Shown here: one piece after another, positions 30,331 through 40,196 of the stretch | Layout of the letters: each line of letters begins with the position of its first letter | How positions within the stretch are numbered: position 1 is the first letter of the stretch | Assembly: GCA_965219125.1 (NCBI GenBank) | Contig: CBDCMO010000002.1 | Span: 2,170,001-2,234,000, forward strand | Length of the DNA: 64,000 nt | DNA from: JBBSOK01 sp965219125 | GTDB taxonomy: Bacteria > Bacteroidota > Bacteroidia > Flavobacteriales > Flavobacteriaceae | Direction of reading: 5' to 3' | Notes under the pieces: generated by a model | What the model was told of the DNA's origin: nothing | Database searches by the model: none | The model's input: the letters and a program-made list of their open reading frames with translations, nothing else | Made by a program: the position numbers and the translations under genes

Positions 30331-32778
30331 ATGAATGTAGTAAAGAGAGATGGCCGCAAAGAACCCATAATGTTTGACAAGATTACAGCACGTGTACGAA
30401 AACTGTGCTATAGTCTTAATGAAAGAGTAGATCCCGTTAAAATTTCAATGCGCGTAATTGAAGGTTTGTATGATGGCGTTACAACAAGTGAACTTGACAA
30501 TCTTGCGGCCGAAACTGCCGCAACAATGGCAACTACACATCCAGATTATGCGAGATTGGCGGCTAGAATTTCAGTTTCCAACTTACATAAAAACACCAAA
30601 AAGTCATTTTCTGAGGTAATGACAGATTTGTATGAATATGTAAATCCGCGAACGGGTAAAAAAGCACCTTTATTGAGCGATGAGGTTTATGAGGTGGTTA
30701 AAAATAATGCAGAAGATTTAGACAGTACAATTATATACAACCGCGATTTTGGATATGATTATTTCGGTTTTAAAACATTGGAGCGTTCATATCTATTGAA
30801 ATTAAATGGCCAAATTGCCGAAAGACCGCAACATATGTTAATGCGTGTTTCTTTGGGAATACATCTTAATGACTTGGCTGCAGTAAAAGAAACGTACGAG
30901 CTAATGTCCAAAAAGTTCTTTACGCATGCAACGCCAACTTTATTTAATAGCGGAACGCCGAAACCTCAAATGTCTTCTTGTTTTTTACTGGCAATGAAAG
31001 ACGACAGTATTGATGGTATTTATGATACATTAAAGCAAACAGCAAAAATATCACAATCTGCAGGCGGTATTGGTCTTTCAATTCACAACGTTCGTGCAAC
31101 GGGTTCGTATATTTCTGGGACGAATGGAACATCAAACGGTATTGTGCCGATGTTGCGCGTATTTAATGATACGGCAAGATATGTAGATCAAGGTGGCGGA
31201 AAACGTAAAGGAAGTTTTGCAATTTATGTAGAACCGTGGCACGCAGATATTTTCGACTTTTTGGATTTAAAGAAAAACACAGGAAAAGAAGAAATGCGCG
31301 CGCGTGATCTTTTTTACGCAATGTGGATTCCGGATATGTTTATGAAACGAGTAAAGGATGATGCAGAATGGACATTGATGTGCCCAAATGAATGTCCTAA
31401 TTTATACAATGTACATAGTGAAGAGTTTGATGCACTTTATTTAAAATATGAAGCTGAAAATAAAGGCCGAAAAACTATTAGAGCAAGAGAACTTTGGGAA
31501 AAAATATTAGAATCTCAAATTGAAACCGGCACGCCTTATATGCTTTATAAAGATGCCGCAAACCGCAAGAGCAACCAGAAAAATTTGGGAACAATCCGTT
31601 CTTCAAATTTATGTACGGAGATTATGGAATATACCGCGCCAGATGAGGTTGCCGTATGTAATCTTGCGTCTATTGCGTTGCCAATGTTTATTAAGGGCAA
31701 TGAATTTGACCATAAAGAATTGTTCCGTGTAACAAAGCGCGTAACCAAAAACCTTAACCGAGTAATCGATAGAAATTATTATCCTGTAAAAGAGGCTGAA
31801 AATAGCAACTTCCGCCATCGTCCGGTTGGGTTGGGAATTCAAGGTTTGGCAGATGCTTTTATTTTACTCCGTTTACCATTTACGTGTGATGAAGCGAAAA
31901 AATTGAACCAAGAGATATTTGAAACCTTATATTTTGCTGCTCTAACCGCGTCAATGGAAGAAGCAAAAGAAGATGGAAAATATGAAAGTTATGAAGGTTC
32001 GCCAATTTCACAAGGTCTTTTTCAACATAATATGTGGGGAATTAAAGATGAAGAATTAAGCGGCCGATGGGATTGGGCAAAACTGAGAAAAGATATCAAA
32101 AAGCACGGCGTGCGTAACTCATTATTAGTTGCTCCAATGCCAACGGCTTCAACATCACAAATTCTTGGTAATAATGAAGCTTTTGAACCGTATACTTCAA
32201 ACATATACACGAGAAGAGTTCTTTCCGGCGAATTTATTGTTGTAAATCAACATTTGTTGAATGATTTGGTAGAACTTGGATTGTGGAATGATGATTTGAA
32301 AGAACAGATAATGCGCAATAACGGTTCGGTTCAAGATGTAGATATTCCACAGGATTTGAAGGAATTGTACAAAACAGTTTGGGAACTTAGTATGAAGGAT
32401 ATTATTGATATGAGCCGCCACCGTGGTTACTTTATCGACCAAAGCCAAAGCTTGAATCTGTTTATGGAAAATGCGAATATGAGCAAACTAACGTCAATGC
32501 ACTTTTACGCTTGGCAAAGTGGTTTAAAAACAGGAATGTATTATCTAAGAACGAAGAGCGCGGTAGATGCTATAAAGTTTACTCTGAAAAAAGAGGAAGC
32601 AAAAAAGCCTTTGAAAGCAGTTGCTGAAGTAGCAGTTGCTGCGGTTGAAATAAAATCAGAATCTTCAAACAATTTAGAAACCGACCAAAAAGCAATGTCA
32701 CCTTCAGAATTTCGTGAGATGATGGAAAAATCCAAAAACGGCGGGCCAGATGATGATTGTTTAATGTGTGGGTCGTAA
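30331..32778 (+). CDS. nrdA: Ribonucleoside-diphosphate reductase class I, alpha subunit
   Basis: Catalytic subunit that reduces ribonucleoside diphosphates to deoxy forms. The 815-residue protein has an N-terminal ATP-cone (about residues 1-90, MNVVKRDGRKEPIMFDKITA), the allosteric activity site. The barrel follows with the substrate-site cysteine in PQMSSCFLLAMKDDSIDG, AGGIGLSIHNVRATGSYI, the central NLCTEIMEYTAPDEVAVCNL cysteine and glutamate, and APMPTASTSQILGNNEAFEP. The C-terminal DDDCLMCGS holds the redox cysteine pair recharged by thioredoxin. A linker rich in Ala, Val and Glu (about 750-785) precedes it. Confidence 0.97.
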   Translation: MNVVKRDGRKEPIMFDKITARVRKLCYSLNERVDPVKISMRVIEGLYDGVTTSELDNLAAETAATMATTHPDYARLAARISVSNLHKNTKKSFSEVMTDLYEYVNPRTGKKAPLLSDEVYEVVKNNAEDLDSTIIYNRDFGYDYFGFKTLERSYLLKLNGQIAERPQHMLMRVSLGIHLNDLAAVKETYELMSKKFFTHATPTLFNSGTPKPQMSSCFLLAMKDDSIDGIYDTLKQTAKISQSAGGIGLSIHNVRATGSYISGTNGTSNGIVPMLRVFNDTARYVDQGGGKRKGSFAIYVEPWHADIFDFLDLKKNTGKEEMRARDLFYAMWIPDMFMKRVKDDAEWTLMCPNECPNLYNVHSEEFDALYLKYEAENKGRKTIRARELWEKILESQIETGTPYMLYKDAANRKSNQKNLGTIRSSNLCTEIMEYTAPDEVAVCNLASIALPMFIKGNEFDHKELFRVTKRVTKNLNRVIDRNYYPVKEAENSNFRHRPVGLGIQGLADAFILLRLPFTCDEAKKLNQEIFETLYFAALTASMEEAKEDGKYESYEGSPISQGLFQHNMWGIKDEELSGRWDWAKLRKDIKKHGVRNSLLVAPMPTASTSQILGNNEAFEPYTSNIYTRRVLSGEFIVVNQHLLNDLVELGLWNDDLKEQIMRNNGSVQDVDIPQDLKELYKTVWELSMKDIIDMSRHRGYFIDQSQSLNLFMENANMSKLTSMHFYAWQSGLKTGMYYLRTKSAVDAIKFTLKKEEAKKPLKAVAEVAVAAVEIKSESSNNLETDQKAMSPSEFREMMEKSKNGGPDDDCLMCGS

Positions 32779-32844
32779 AAAAAGTTTAGTGCTTTCTAAA
32801 CAGCTATAATAAAAAACTGAAGTTCTAATTTAACTAATCATAAT

Positions 32845-32884
32845 AAGTCAATGGTATATTTTATATATTGTTGACTTTTTTTTT
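32845..32884 (+). terminator. Terminator of nrdBA
   Basis: AAGTCAA (32845-32851) pairs with TTGACTT (32871-32877); an AT-rich inner stem adds a few pairs, and a run of nine T follows from 32876. It lies 67 bases after the nrdA stop. Confidence 0.75.
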
Positions 32885-33013
32885 GAAATAACTAAAAGTG
32901 TAGTGGTTTTAATATTAAGGTCTGTCTTTCGGAAATGAAATCTAATTACAAAAAATGCTTATTTTGGAGTACAGCAGTAATGAAATTCTAGTTTTTTTGA
33001 GACTAGTATAAAG

Positions 33014-35269
33014 CTAAAATTTCGAAGTACTTTTTGTACGTGTGTACTCAATAAAATACTGTTCCAACAATTTGGTTGTAGCTTCAACCAAATCTTTGCA
33101 CTCCAATAAAATTGAAAAGTATAGAGACGTATTTCTTGGGCTGCTTTCGTCTTTTTTAGTACGTTCTATTTGTTTTTCAATTTCCAGGCTAATGTAATCC
33201 AAGAACATTTGCTTCTCATCGATAATAGAAGGTAAGTTTTGAAGCGTTTGGTTATCAAATTCCTTTTTTACTCTTTCAAATAATATCAAAAGTTTATCCT
33301 CAATTTCCTTTAAATCTCTTATCTGATTATATTTTAAACCTTTATGGCCATTCTTTACGTGCTTGTAGCTTTTTTCGCTAATGAAATCCAAAGATTGTAC
33401 AATATCATTTAAGGTGTCCTGTATAAGTAAATAAAACCGGCTTGCCCCTTGCGAAGTATCGTCAACGTTTTTCATATAATAAAAAACGTGCGTATTAATA
33501 TCATCCATCTCGTCGGCAAGTTTTTTGCTTTGCTTCTTACCTTTTTTCAATCCTTTTAAATCTTGTTTGCTAAGATTTTCAATTGTGTATGCCAATAGTT
33601 TTCCAGCACGTTTCATGACTGTTGAAACATTATTACTACTTTCCTCAATTACGCCAGCGGTACTGTTGCTCACAGCTTTTTTAAAGGACATTTCCTCTTT
33701 AAAATCCTGAGCTTTTTGTTTTCCTTTAATATAACTTCTAATAATCAGGCCAATTGCCAATAAGAAAAGAATGACTAGAGCCGGAACTTCGAAGAAATAT
33801 AATATTAAAGTTAATATTGCTGCTGCGGTAAAAGCGGTTATGGCTGTCATAAACCATCCTCCAATAACACTTAGAACACCAGATACACGATAGACGGCAC
33901 TATCACTTCCCCAGGCCTTATCTGCCAAAGAAGAACCCATAGCAACCATAAAAGTTACGTAAGTTGTGGATAATGGTAATTTCATACCCGTTGCAACGGA
34001 TATTAATATACTGGCCACCATTAAATTTACAGCAGCGCGAACCATATCAAAAGCGGGAGCATCTTCCCCTAATATCTTTTTTGAAGTAGGTAGCGTAAAT
34101 CTTTTTGAAACGTTACTGAGGACACTTTTTGGCACTATCTTCAATAAACCATCATTTAAGAATATAGTGCCACGCACTAAATTTTGAGAAAGCCAATTTG
34201 GTTGAAATCGCTCCTTTATTTCATCTTGTCTAGATAAATCTACAGATGTTTTAACAACGCGTTTGGCTTTTTCGCTAAAAAATAAGGTTAGAATCATTAC
34301 TGCTCCCGCCAATAATAATAACAATTGATTGGTCTGTACAGCATTTGCCAAACTATCCATTTTAAAAGAAGTTGCCGCAACTCCGCTTGCTTCCCAAAGT
34401 TGATACGCCTGCAGGCCTGCCATTGGCACACCAATAAAATTCACCAAGTCATTACCAGCAAAGGCCATCGCCAATGCAAAGGTTCCCAGAATTATTACAA
34501 GTTTATAAATGCTAATCTTGAACAATTTAATTAGAAGCAAAGAGACTAAAAACCAACAAATAAAACTATAAAGAAGGAATAACCATAAATTGACCGAAAC
34601 CCAAGCTTTAAAAGCATCGGGAAGTAGCGGAGTGCTTGAGAGACCTTTTAAGATTATGAAATACGCAATACCAGTAATTGCTATACCACCAAAAACGGCG
34701 GCAACCCAAGCAGCTTTCTTTTGAAAATTGAAGGTAAGTAAATAACGAGCAACAAACTGCACAATGGTACCAACTGTGAAAGCAATAACAACAGATAATA
34801 ATATACCGTAAATAATTTCCTGCGCTTTGTCGGTATTTATATATTCACCCAATTGCAACAAGCTGTCATCATTATTACTTATTTTAATTATTGCCATACA
34901 TACAGCAGCTCCCAAAAGTTCAAAAACGATTGAAACAGTGGTAGAAGTTGGCAAACCTAGGCTGTTGAAAAAATCGAGAAGTAAGATATCCGTAACCATT
35001 ACGGCTATGAATATGATCATTATCTCATCAAAGTAGAATTGTGATGGGACGAAAATACCTTTTCGAGCAACTTCCATCATCCCGCTTGATGATAATGCAC
35101 CAAAAGCAATACCAACACTAGCCACAATCATAATAGTTTTAAAAGAAACTACTTTTGAGCCAATGGCTGAATTTAGAAAATTTACAGCATCGTTACTAAC
35201 ACCTACAACTAAATCTGCAATGGCAAGGATGCCTAAAGCAACAAGCATAATAATGTAGATATTATCCAT
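33014..35269 (-). CDS. PiT-family inorganic phosphate transporter with C-terminal PhoU-like (DUF47) domain
   Basis: A cation/phosphate symporter of the inner membrane. The 751-residue protein has two PiT half domains: GVSNDAVNFLNSAIGSKVVS near residues 23-42 and FAGNDLVNFIGVPMAGLQAY near 270-290 are the paired GxNDxxNxxG signatures. LPTSTTVSIVFELLGAAVC and LPLSTTYVTFMVAMGSSLAD are the paired PxSTT motifs. Residues about 520-751 form a helical PhoU/DUF47-like domain with repeated heptads, probably regulatory. It is transcribed away from the YwqK-like gene; the gap between them holds a motif that recurs at the TonB-receptor promoter. Confidence 0.93.
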   Translation of the reverse strand: MDNIYIIMLVALGILAIADLVVGVSNDAVNFLNSAIGSKVVSFKTIMIVASVGIAFGALSSSGMMEVARKGIFVPSQFYFDEIMIIFIAVMVTDILLLDFFNSLGLPTSTTVSIVFELLGAAVCMAIIKISNNDDSLLQLGEYINTDKAQEIIYGILLSVVIAFTVGTIVQFVARYLLTFNFQKKAAWVAAVFGGIAITGIAYFIILKGLSSTPLLPDAFKAWVSVNLWLFLLYSFICWFLVSLLLIKLFKISIYKLVIILGTFALAMAFAGNDLVNFIGVPMAGLQAYQLWEASGVAATSFKMDSLANAVQTNQLLLLLAGAVMILTLFFSEKAKRVVKTSVDLSRQDEIKERFQPNWLSQNLVRGTIFLNDGLLKIVPKSVLSNVSKRFTLPTSKKILGEDAPAFDMVRAAVNLMVASILISVATGMKLPLSTTYVTFMVAMGSSLADKAWGSDSAVYRVSGVLSVIGGWFMTAITAFTAAAILTLILYFFEVPALVILFLLAIGLIIRSYIKGKQKAQDFKEEMSFKKAVSNSTAGVIEESSNNVSTVMKRAGKLLAYTIENLSKQDLKGLKKGKKQSKKLADEMDDINTHVFYYMKNVDDTSQGASRFYLLIQDTLNDIVQSLDFISEKSYKHVKNGHKGLKYNQIRDLKEIEDKLLILFERVKKEFDNQTLQNLPSIIDEKQMFLDYISLEIEKQIERTKKDESSPRNTSLYFSILLECKDLVEATTKLLEQYFIEYTRTKSTSKF

Positions 35270-35284
35270 AAATCTCTTTTAGAA

Positions 35285-35447
35285 GTGAACGCAAATTTCA
35301 CGTTTATTTTTGAAGCGTGTGTTATTATAATGTTATGACTTAATAATGAATTTCGACCTTACATTGTAATGATTGGTCATTATACGAGTCATTTGTGAAG
35401 AATATAATTTATTTAAGAACTTGAATTTCAACTATTTAAAATTTCAA
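35285..35447. other. Upstream region of the PiT gene
   Basis: Part of a 349-bp gap between divergent genes; AT-rich, no gene seen. Regulatory motifs begin at 35448. Confidence 0.4.
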
Positions 35448-35475
35448 TGTTAATTTAATGTTACCTAAACGTTGT
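35448..35475 (+). promoter_or_regulatory. Candidate operator shared with the TonB-receptor promoter
   Basis: A 28-base segment starting TGTTAA and ending ACGTTGT matches 40197-40224 at 21 of 28 positions. It also contains GTTACCTAAACGTT (35460-35473), which recurs with two transitions at 40231-40244. It overlaps the -33 region of the following promoter. The PiT context makes a PhoB-type site plausible, by inference. Confidence 0.45.
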
Positions 35476-35502
35476 TTTAATGTAAATAATATATTATATT
35501 TG
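35472..35502 (+). promoter_or_regulatory. Promoter of the YwqK/MORN-like gene (TTG-N20-TATATTTG)
   Basis: TTG at 35472-35474 and TATATTTG at 35495-35502, 20 bases apart. The leader to the start codon is about 110 nt. Confidence 0.65.
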
Positions 35503-35618
35503 ACGAACAATCAGGGAAAATGGTTGTAAAGTTGCCGAAAGTAAAAAAAATGGGCAGGCTTTTTCTGAAGACAATACTTGCTTGAGGCGTATTATTAACA
35601 CTTAATTTTTTATAAAAA

Positions 35619-35984
35619 ATGAAAAATCTTATAACAATCTGCATTTTATGCTTTACAGCAAGCATCGCATTTGCACAAGAAACCAAAAAAAATGTCTTCC
35701 TTGAAAAGGGCAATTTGATTGAAGCAACTTTATACCATCCAAATGGCGAAGTTGCACAAACCGGCTTTTACACAAAAGCCAACAAATTACAGGGCGAATG
35801 GATAAGTTATGATTCCGATGGAAACAAAACTGCCGTTGCACAATATGATAATGGTAATAAAGTTGGCACTTGGTATTTTTACCAAGGTGAAGACTTAAAA
35901 GTGGTTAAGTATGATGATTCTAGAATGGCTGCCGTAAAAACCTACAAGAAAACTGATTCACAAATTGTGAGTAATTATAAATAA
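35619..35984 (+). CDS. YwqK/MORN-variant repeat protein, exported
   Basis: A 121-residue protein with signal peptide MKNLITICILCFTASIAFAQ. The mature part consists of MORN-like YwqK repeats: ATLYHPNGEVAQTGFYTKAN, LQGEWISYDSDGNKTAVAQY and KVGTWYFYQGEDLKVVKYDD. Databases call the family a YwqK antitoxin, but no toxin adjoins and export argues against that role. Similar proteins are common in flavobacteria, usually predicted as surface proteins without known function. It ends at a bidirectional terminator shared with the convergent lipoprotein gene. The upstream promoter carries the shared candidate operator. Confidence 0.8.
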   Translation: MKNLITICILCFTASIAFAQETKKNVFLEKGNLIEATLYHPNGEVAQTGFYTKANKLQGEWISYDSDGNKTAVAQYDNGNKVGTWYFYQGEDLKVVKYDDSRMAAVKTYKKTDSQIVSNYK

Positions 35985-36013
35985 TTTGTTCAAATAGTAA
36001 TTGGTTTAAAATC

Positions 36014-36051
36014 AAAAAAGGGTTGCTTATTATAAGCAACCCTTTTTTTTT
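36014..36051. terminator. Bidirectional terminator
   Basis: GGGTTGCTTA (36020-36029) pairs with TAAGCAACCC (36033-36042), flanked by A6 and T9, so it works on both strands. It separates the YwqK-like gene from the convergent lipoprotein gene. Confidence 0.9.
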
Positions 36052-36074
36052 GACTAATTTAAGTCGTAATATCA

Positions 36075-37295
36075 CTACTGTCTTGCCCAACCAGCGCCCC
36101 AAGTTGCGAAGTCTGTACCAGTAGCATTACCTATATCAAATAAAAATTGATCATCTGTAAATGTAAAGCCAGTGTTATTGGATATTGGTGTAGTAACATC
36201 TGTTAATACAATGCCATTAACGCGTAAAGTACCGTCTAAAATATTTTGTCCGGTAGGACGGTCTGTATCATTACCATCCAATTTAAAACCACCACTATAA
36301 CCTTGTATTACCATATTGTTAAAAGTACCTTTTGTTCCTTCACGAAAGTTGTTAGCTTGTGTTACACCAGTTGATGTTGAGCCTAAACCTATAATTGATA
36401 TATTTGACATTGTTGGATTTGACAAGAAACCACCATTGTTTCCAATTTCAGGATTAAAACCATCTCCTTCTAAAGCTCTATTCCGAACAACGCCATGCTT
36501 AATGTAAATATCTGTAATTGTGCCTGAATAACCTTCTGTCCAATCCACAGAGTCATCTTGATTGTTTACGGATGCTAAAAAGCTTACATTAACAGTGCCT
36601 CCAAAAAATTCAGCTCCATCATCAGCACCTTCATAAGATTCAATATGATCTACTGTTGTACCATTACCAACACCATAGAAAGAAAATCCATTATTTTCAG
36701 CAGAACCAGAAGCAGCACCACCGGAATATTCAATTCTTACATATTTTACAACACCAGAATTATCAGAATTATCGCCACCTCCATAAGGTAAATTTCCAAT
36801 TTCTGAAGTTGAAGTTGCGCCAGTTGCAGCAGCATTAGTTGGTGCTTTTCCTAATAATATTAAACCACCCCAATCTCCTGCAAGCGGCGTGTTGGTATTA
36901 GAGGTCATCACTATAGGTTTTTGTGCAGTTCCTCTTGCATCAATTTTTGCTCCTTGCGCTATTGCAATATAGCTACCAGCAGCGTTACCTAAATTTGCTC
37001 TAATTACTACACCTTCGGGTATTGTAAGTGTAGTACCACTAGTCATAATTAAAGCTTCGGTAAGTATATAACATTGATCCGCTACTAAGACTAAATCAGC
37101 AATTTTTGTTCCCCCTATTTCAATACAGCCGGTTGGTGGCGGTGGTATAGAGTCATTACCTCCTGTTGTATTTGTGGTTGTTGTAGTAGATACGCTGTTA
37201 TCGTTTATAACGATATCTGGTGTGTTATCTCTTTGACACGCGGCAAAAAGAGATGCCACTATAGCTGCGATAAAAAATAATTTGAATGTTTTCAT
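36075..37295 (-). CDS. Beta-helix-like surface lipoprotein, probable partner of the TonB receptor
   Basis: A 406-residue lipoprotein (signal MKTFKLFFIAAIVASLFAAC, lipobox Cys at residue 20). A Thr/Asn-rich linker follows, then a region rich in parallel beta-helix-type turns: GTTLTIPEGVVIRANLG, AIAQGAKIDARGTAQKPIV, GDWGGLILLG, VKYVRIEYSGGA, TVDHIESYEGADDGAEFFGG and DSVDWTEGYSGTITDIYIKH. This is not the SusD fold. It lies 40 bp after the TonB receptor in the same direction, the place where SusD-like partners normally sit, so it may capture the ligand for that receptor. Ligand unknown; phosphate compounds are possible given the neighbourhood. Confidence 0.8.
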   Translation of the reverse strand: MKTFKLFFIAAIVASLFAACQRDNTPDIVINDNSVSTTTTTNTTGGNDSIPPPPTGCIEIGGTKIADLVLVADQCYILTEALIMTSGTTLTIPEGVVIRANLGNAAGSYIAIAQGAKIDARGTAQKPIVMTSNTNTPLAGDWGGLILLGKAPTNAAATGATSTSEIGNLPYGGGDNSDNSGVVKYVRIEYSGGAASGSAENNGFSFYGVGNGTTVDHIESYEGADDGAEFFGGTVNVSFLASVNNQDDSVDWTEGYSGTITDIYIKHGVVRNRALEGDGFNPEIGNNGGFLSNPTMSNISIIGLGSTSTGVTQANNFREGTKGTFNNMVIQGYSGGFKLDGNDTDRPTGQNILDGTLRVNGIVLTDVTTPISNNTGFTFTDDQFLFDIGNATGTDFATWGAGWARQ

Positions 37296-37335
37296 TGTTT
37301 CTTTTTTGTATTGATTATTATTTGTTATTTATAGT

Positions 37336-40146
37336 TTAAAAGTTATATTTAAGTTGTAATCCTAGGTTAATTCCTCGTTTATAAGAGGCTATGCCTTTTC
37401 CGTTTGGCGATGTTACTAGTACATCTGCTCCATCTGCCTCTCTTATGTATTCGATGGTTGGATCCAATAAGTTTTTTGCGGCAAGATTTACTTCAAATCC
37501 TTTTCCTATTTGGTTTTTCCAAACAAGATCTAAAGTCGGGACACTTTTTTCAATCACGTTGCCCAGTTGTCCGGCACCTATAGCATCAATCCTATCGCTG
37601 AAGTACGAGAAAACTGCTGTTACAACTGGCTTGTAGCTTTCGCCGAAAGAAGGGCTGTAGTTTAAATCGGCATTAACTATAAATGGAGAAGCGCCTTGTA
37701 ATTTTTCGGTTCGGCCTTCTTCAAAGGTGGACGTAAAAAGGCCATTAGTGCTTTTTAAATCCTGCTTAGTATGCGTGTAGGTTGCGTTAAAGCCTATTGA
37801 AAATATAGCATTATCATTTTCATCCTGTAACAAATCTTTACGGGCTTCCAGTTCTACACCAAAAATTTCAGCTTTGTCTCCTGTTCTAAAATAGCGTTGA
37901 ACACCTGTTGCGTCGTTTGCAGTAACCCTATTTATTGGGTCGTTAATCTGTTTTCCAAAGGCTGCGAGCGAGAATATTTCACCACGGCCGAAAAACCATT
38001 CGTATTTTAAATCAAGATTATAAATTTGAGAAAATGATGGATCATTCAATAAATCTGGATTACCACCAACTTGGTTGGAGATGTTTTCATAAACAAATGG
38101 TGCAACTTCCTTAAATTCAGGAACTGAAACTGTTTTACTGAAGGCAAAACGTAAATTTTGTTGTTCGTTTAAAGCGTATCGAACGTTTAAACTTGGCAAT
38201 AAAAAATTTTCGTAAGCTGAGCGAAAACCAGGGTCTGTATTTAAAATGTTGATTACATCATACTTAATTTTTTGGTCAAAGGATTCTAGACGAATACCTG
38301 GAACTACCAACCATTTTGTGCCAAAAATAAGTTCCGCATTAATAAAACCTGCATGGATATCTAAATTACCGGTATAGGTGTTTTCTGGAAGACCTGGATA
38401 ATTTACATTTCCAATACCATTTGCTGGTGCTATGGCTCTAAATACTTGTGTATTAAAAACTACACCTAAGTTCTGCGGTAAAAATATATTGTTAAAGTTA
38501 TTTACATCTGTAACTTGATAGTTTGGGTCTACGGGAGTAAGGCCATAGCGTATGTTTTCAAATAAACGCTCTTTCGTTCTGCCGTTATAACCAAAATTCA
38601 GTTTTACTTTTTCCGAAGCTTGATAACCTAAGGTTAAAAAGCTATTTAGCTCTTCTTCCTCAATACTTTGAAAGTAGCGCTGATTATCATAATTTGTATT
38701 GTCGTAAAATGTTGGATTTGTTGCAGGATCATTATCCAAGGCAAGATCATATTGTTCTAAACTTATACGCTTTCTGTCCGGCTGTCTTGAAAAAACCTTG
38801 TTGTAACCAATACCATATTTAAAGTCGAATTTTTCATCAACTTTATGTGTACCCAAAAGTTGGTTAACAAAAATCATATCTTGGTCAAACTGTACGTTTT
38901 GTTGGTAAAAGCCTTTGTCCGCGCTTAATGGCGCATCTTTAGCTCTTCCCAAACCATCACGACCAAAATATCCTACCTCATCACTTGCACTATTAATAAA
39001 GAGTGAATTAAAACTTACCTTGTTATCTGAATCAAACTTATAAATAAGATTGGCCATTGCGGTTGTCGTTGTACTGTACTCATATTCTTCAGCAGATGGG
39101 AAACTTTTATTTTCGGTTGTTGAGAAATCTGTTGTCGGCCCTTTTCTGTATTCATAATTGTTGTTGAAACTAGCAGTTCCAAATATGCTAAGTCGCGACT
39201 CTTTACCAGTCTTGAAAGATGTTCCCCCACTAAAAGTACCTTCAAAAGCTACGGGAGATTCCGCAGCTACCGGATCAACACCATTAGACAATACTACTGC
39301 AAATGGGTTGTGGTTATACCTATTGTAAAAACCAAAATAACTAGTGCCTTCGCTTTTTACAAAATCTTCACCAATTGCTTTTGTGTTAATTCCTGCACCA
39401 ATACTAATATCGGCAAAGCCTTTACCAGTATATTCTTTTGCTTTAACATCTACATTACCTGCGGCAAAATCACCATAAAATTCTGTAGCATATGCTTTAC
39501 TTACAGACACACTTTGTATTACATCGCTTGAGAAAAGACCTAAATCTATATTTTTCTTTTCAATATCGTTACTTGGTAGCGAAAGGCCGTTGTAGGTTGT
39601 GCTTTGGTATCTGTCACCCAAACCTCTTACATAAACATTACTACTGCCTTCTTGGCGAGAAATACCTGATATTTTTGATACAGCACCTGCAGCATCGCCC
39701 ACACCTTTTCGGCTAAGCTCTTCTGCCCCGATACTTTGTTTAATAACAGAAGCTTCTTTCTGTTCAAGCAATAATGCAACTTCACTTTCTCTTTTTACGG
39801 TAGTTTTAATTACAACTTCATCTAAAGTTGCGGCACTAGCGCCCATTGGCACATTTACTGATGTAACTTTATTTGCTTCAACTTTTACATTTGGTATTTC
39901 AACGGTTTCGTAACCTACAAAACTGTATGAAACAGTATAAATTCCGACTGGCACGTTTTCAATGTTATAAAGACCGTCAAAGTCTGATGTTACACCAATT
40001 GATGTTCCTGTAATAATTACATTTGCAAATGGCAGCGGTTGGTCGTTTGAGTCTTTGTCTGTTAACTTTCCTACTATAGAGCCTGTTGTTTGGCCAAAAG
40101 TTATGACCGTTACAAAAAGCAAAAGCGAGGTGAAAATATTTTTCAT
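37336..40146 (-). CDS. TonB-dependent receptor with N-terminal carboxypeptidase-like domain
   Basis: A 936-residue outer-membrane importer. Signal peptide MKNIFTSLLLFVTVITFGQ, then a CarboxypepD_reg-like domain (about residues 22-105, GSIVGKLTDKDSNDQPLPFA, DFDGLYNIENVPVG). The plug has DEVVIKTTVKRESEVALLLE, GISRQEGSSNVYVRGLGDRY and YATEFYGDFAAGNVDV; a large barrel ends with GLQLKYNF. The substrate is not readable. ATG 40146 is chosen over 40185 because the upstream codons overlap the promoter region and MKN starts a perfect signal peptide. With the following lipoprotein it forms a two-gene unit. The promoter has a weak -7 (TTTCTTTG, 40169-40176), no -33 and candidate operators upstream, so it probably needs an activator. 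Confidence 0.9.
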   Translation of the reverse strand: MKNIFTSLLLFVTVITFGQTTGSIVGKLTDKDSNDQPLPFANVIITGTSIGVTSDFDGLYNIENVPVGIYTVSYSFVGYETVEIPNVKVEANKVTSVNVPMGASAATLDEVVIKTTVKRESEVALLLEQKEASVIKQSIGAEELSRKGVGDAAGAVSKISGISRQEGSSNVYVRGLGDRYQSTTYNGLSLPSNDIEKKNIDLGLFSSDVIQSVSVSKAYATEFYGDFAAGNVDVKAKEYTGKGFADISIGAGINTKAIGEDFVKSEGTSYFGFYNRYNHNPFAVVLSNGVDPVAAESPVAFEGTFSGGTSFKTGKESRLSIFGTASFNNNYEYRKGPTTDFSTTENKSFPSAEEYEYSTTTTAMANLIYKFDSDNKVSFNSLFINSASDEVGYFGRDGLGRAKDAPLSADKGFYQQNVQFDQDMIFVNQLLGTHKVDEKFDFKYGIGYNKVFSRQPDRKRISLEQYDLALDNDPATNPTFYDNTNYDNQRYFQSIEEEELNSFLTLGYQASEKVKLNFGYNGRTKERLFENIRYGLTPVDPNYQVTDVNNFNNIFLPQNLGVVFNTQVFRAIAPANGIGNVNYPGLPENTYTGNLDIHAGFINAELIFGTKWLVVPGIRLESFDQKIKYDVINILNTDPGFRSAYENFLLPSLNVRYALNEQQNLRFAFSKTVSVPEFKEVAPFVYENISNQVGGNPDLLNDPSFSQIYNLDLKYEWFFGRGEIFSLAAFGKQINDPINRVTANDATGVQRYFRTGDKAEIFGVELEARKDLLQDENDNAIFSIGFNATYTHTKQDLKSTNGLFTSTFEEGRTEKLQGASPFIVNADLNYSPSFGESYKPVVTAVFSYFSDRIDAIGAGQLGNVIEKSVPTLDLVWKNQIGKGFEVNLAAKNLLDPTIEYIREADGADVLVTSPNGKGIASYKRGINLGLQLKYNF

Positions 40147-40196
40147 AGATTGGTTTAATTTCTTGGTGCAAAGAAACACACACAATGTAAAGTCCG

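Noticed and set aside
35619..35984. YwqK-family protein as antitoxin of a toxin-antitoxin pair
   Set aside because: It has a signal peptide and no adjacent toxin-like gene; the family name is misleading here.
40147..40185. Upstream ATG (40185) for the TonB receptor
   Set aside because: It would add residues before a perfect signal peptide and overlaps the promoter.
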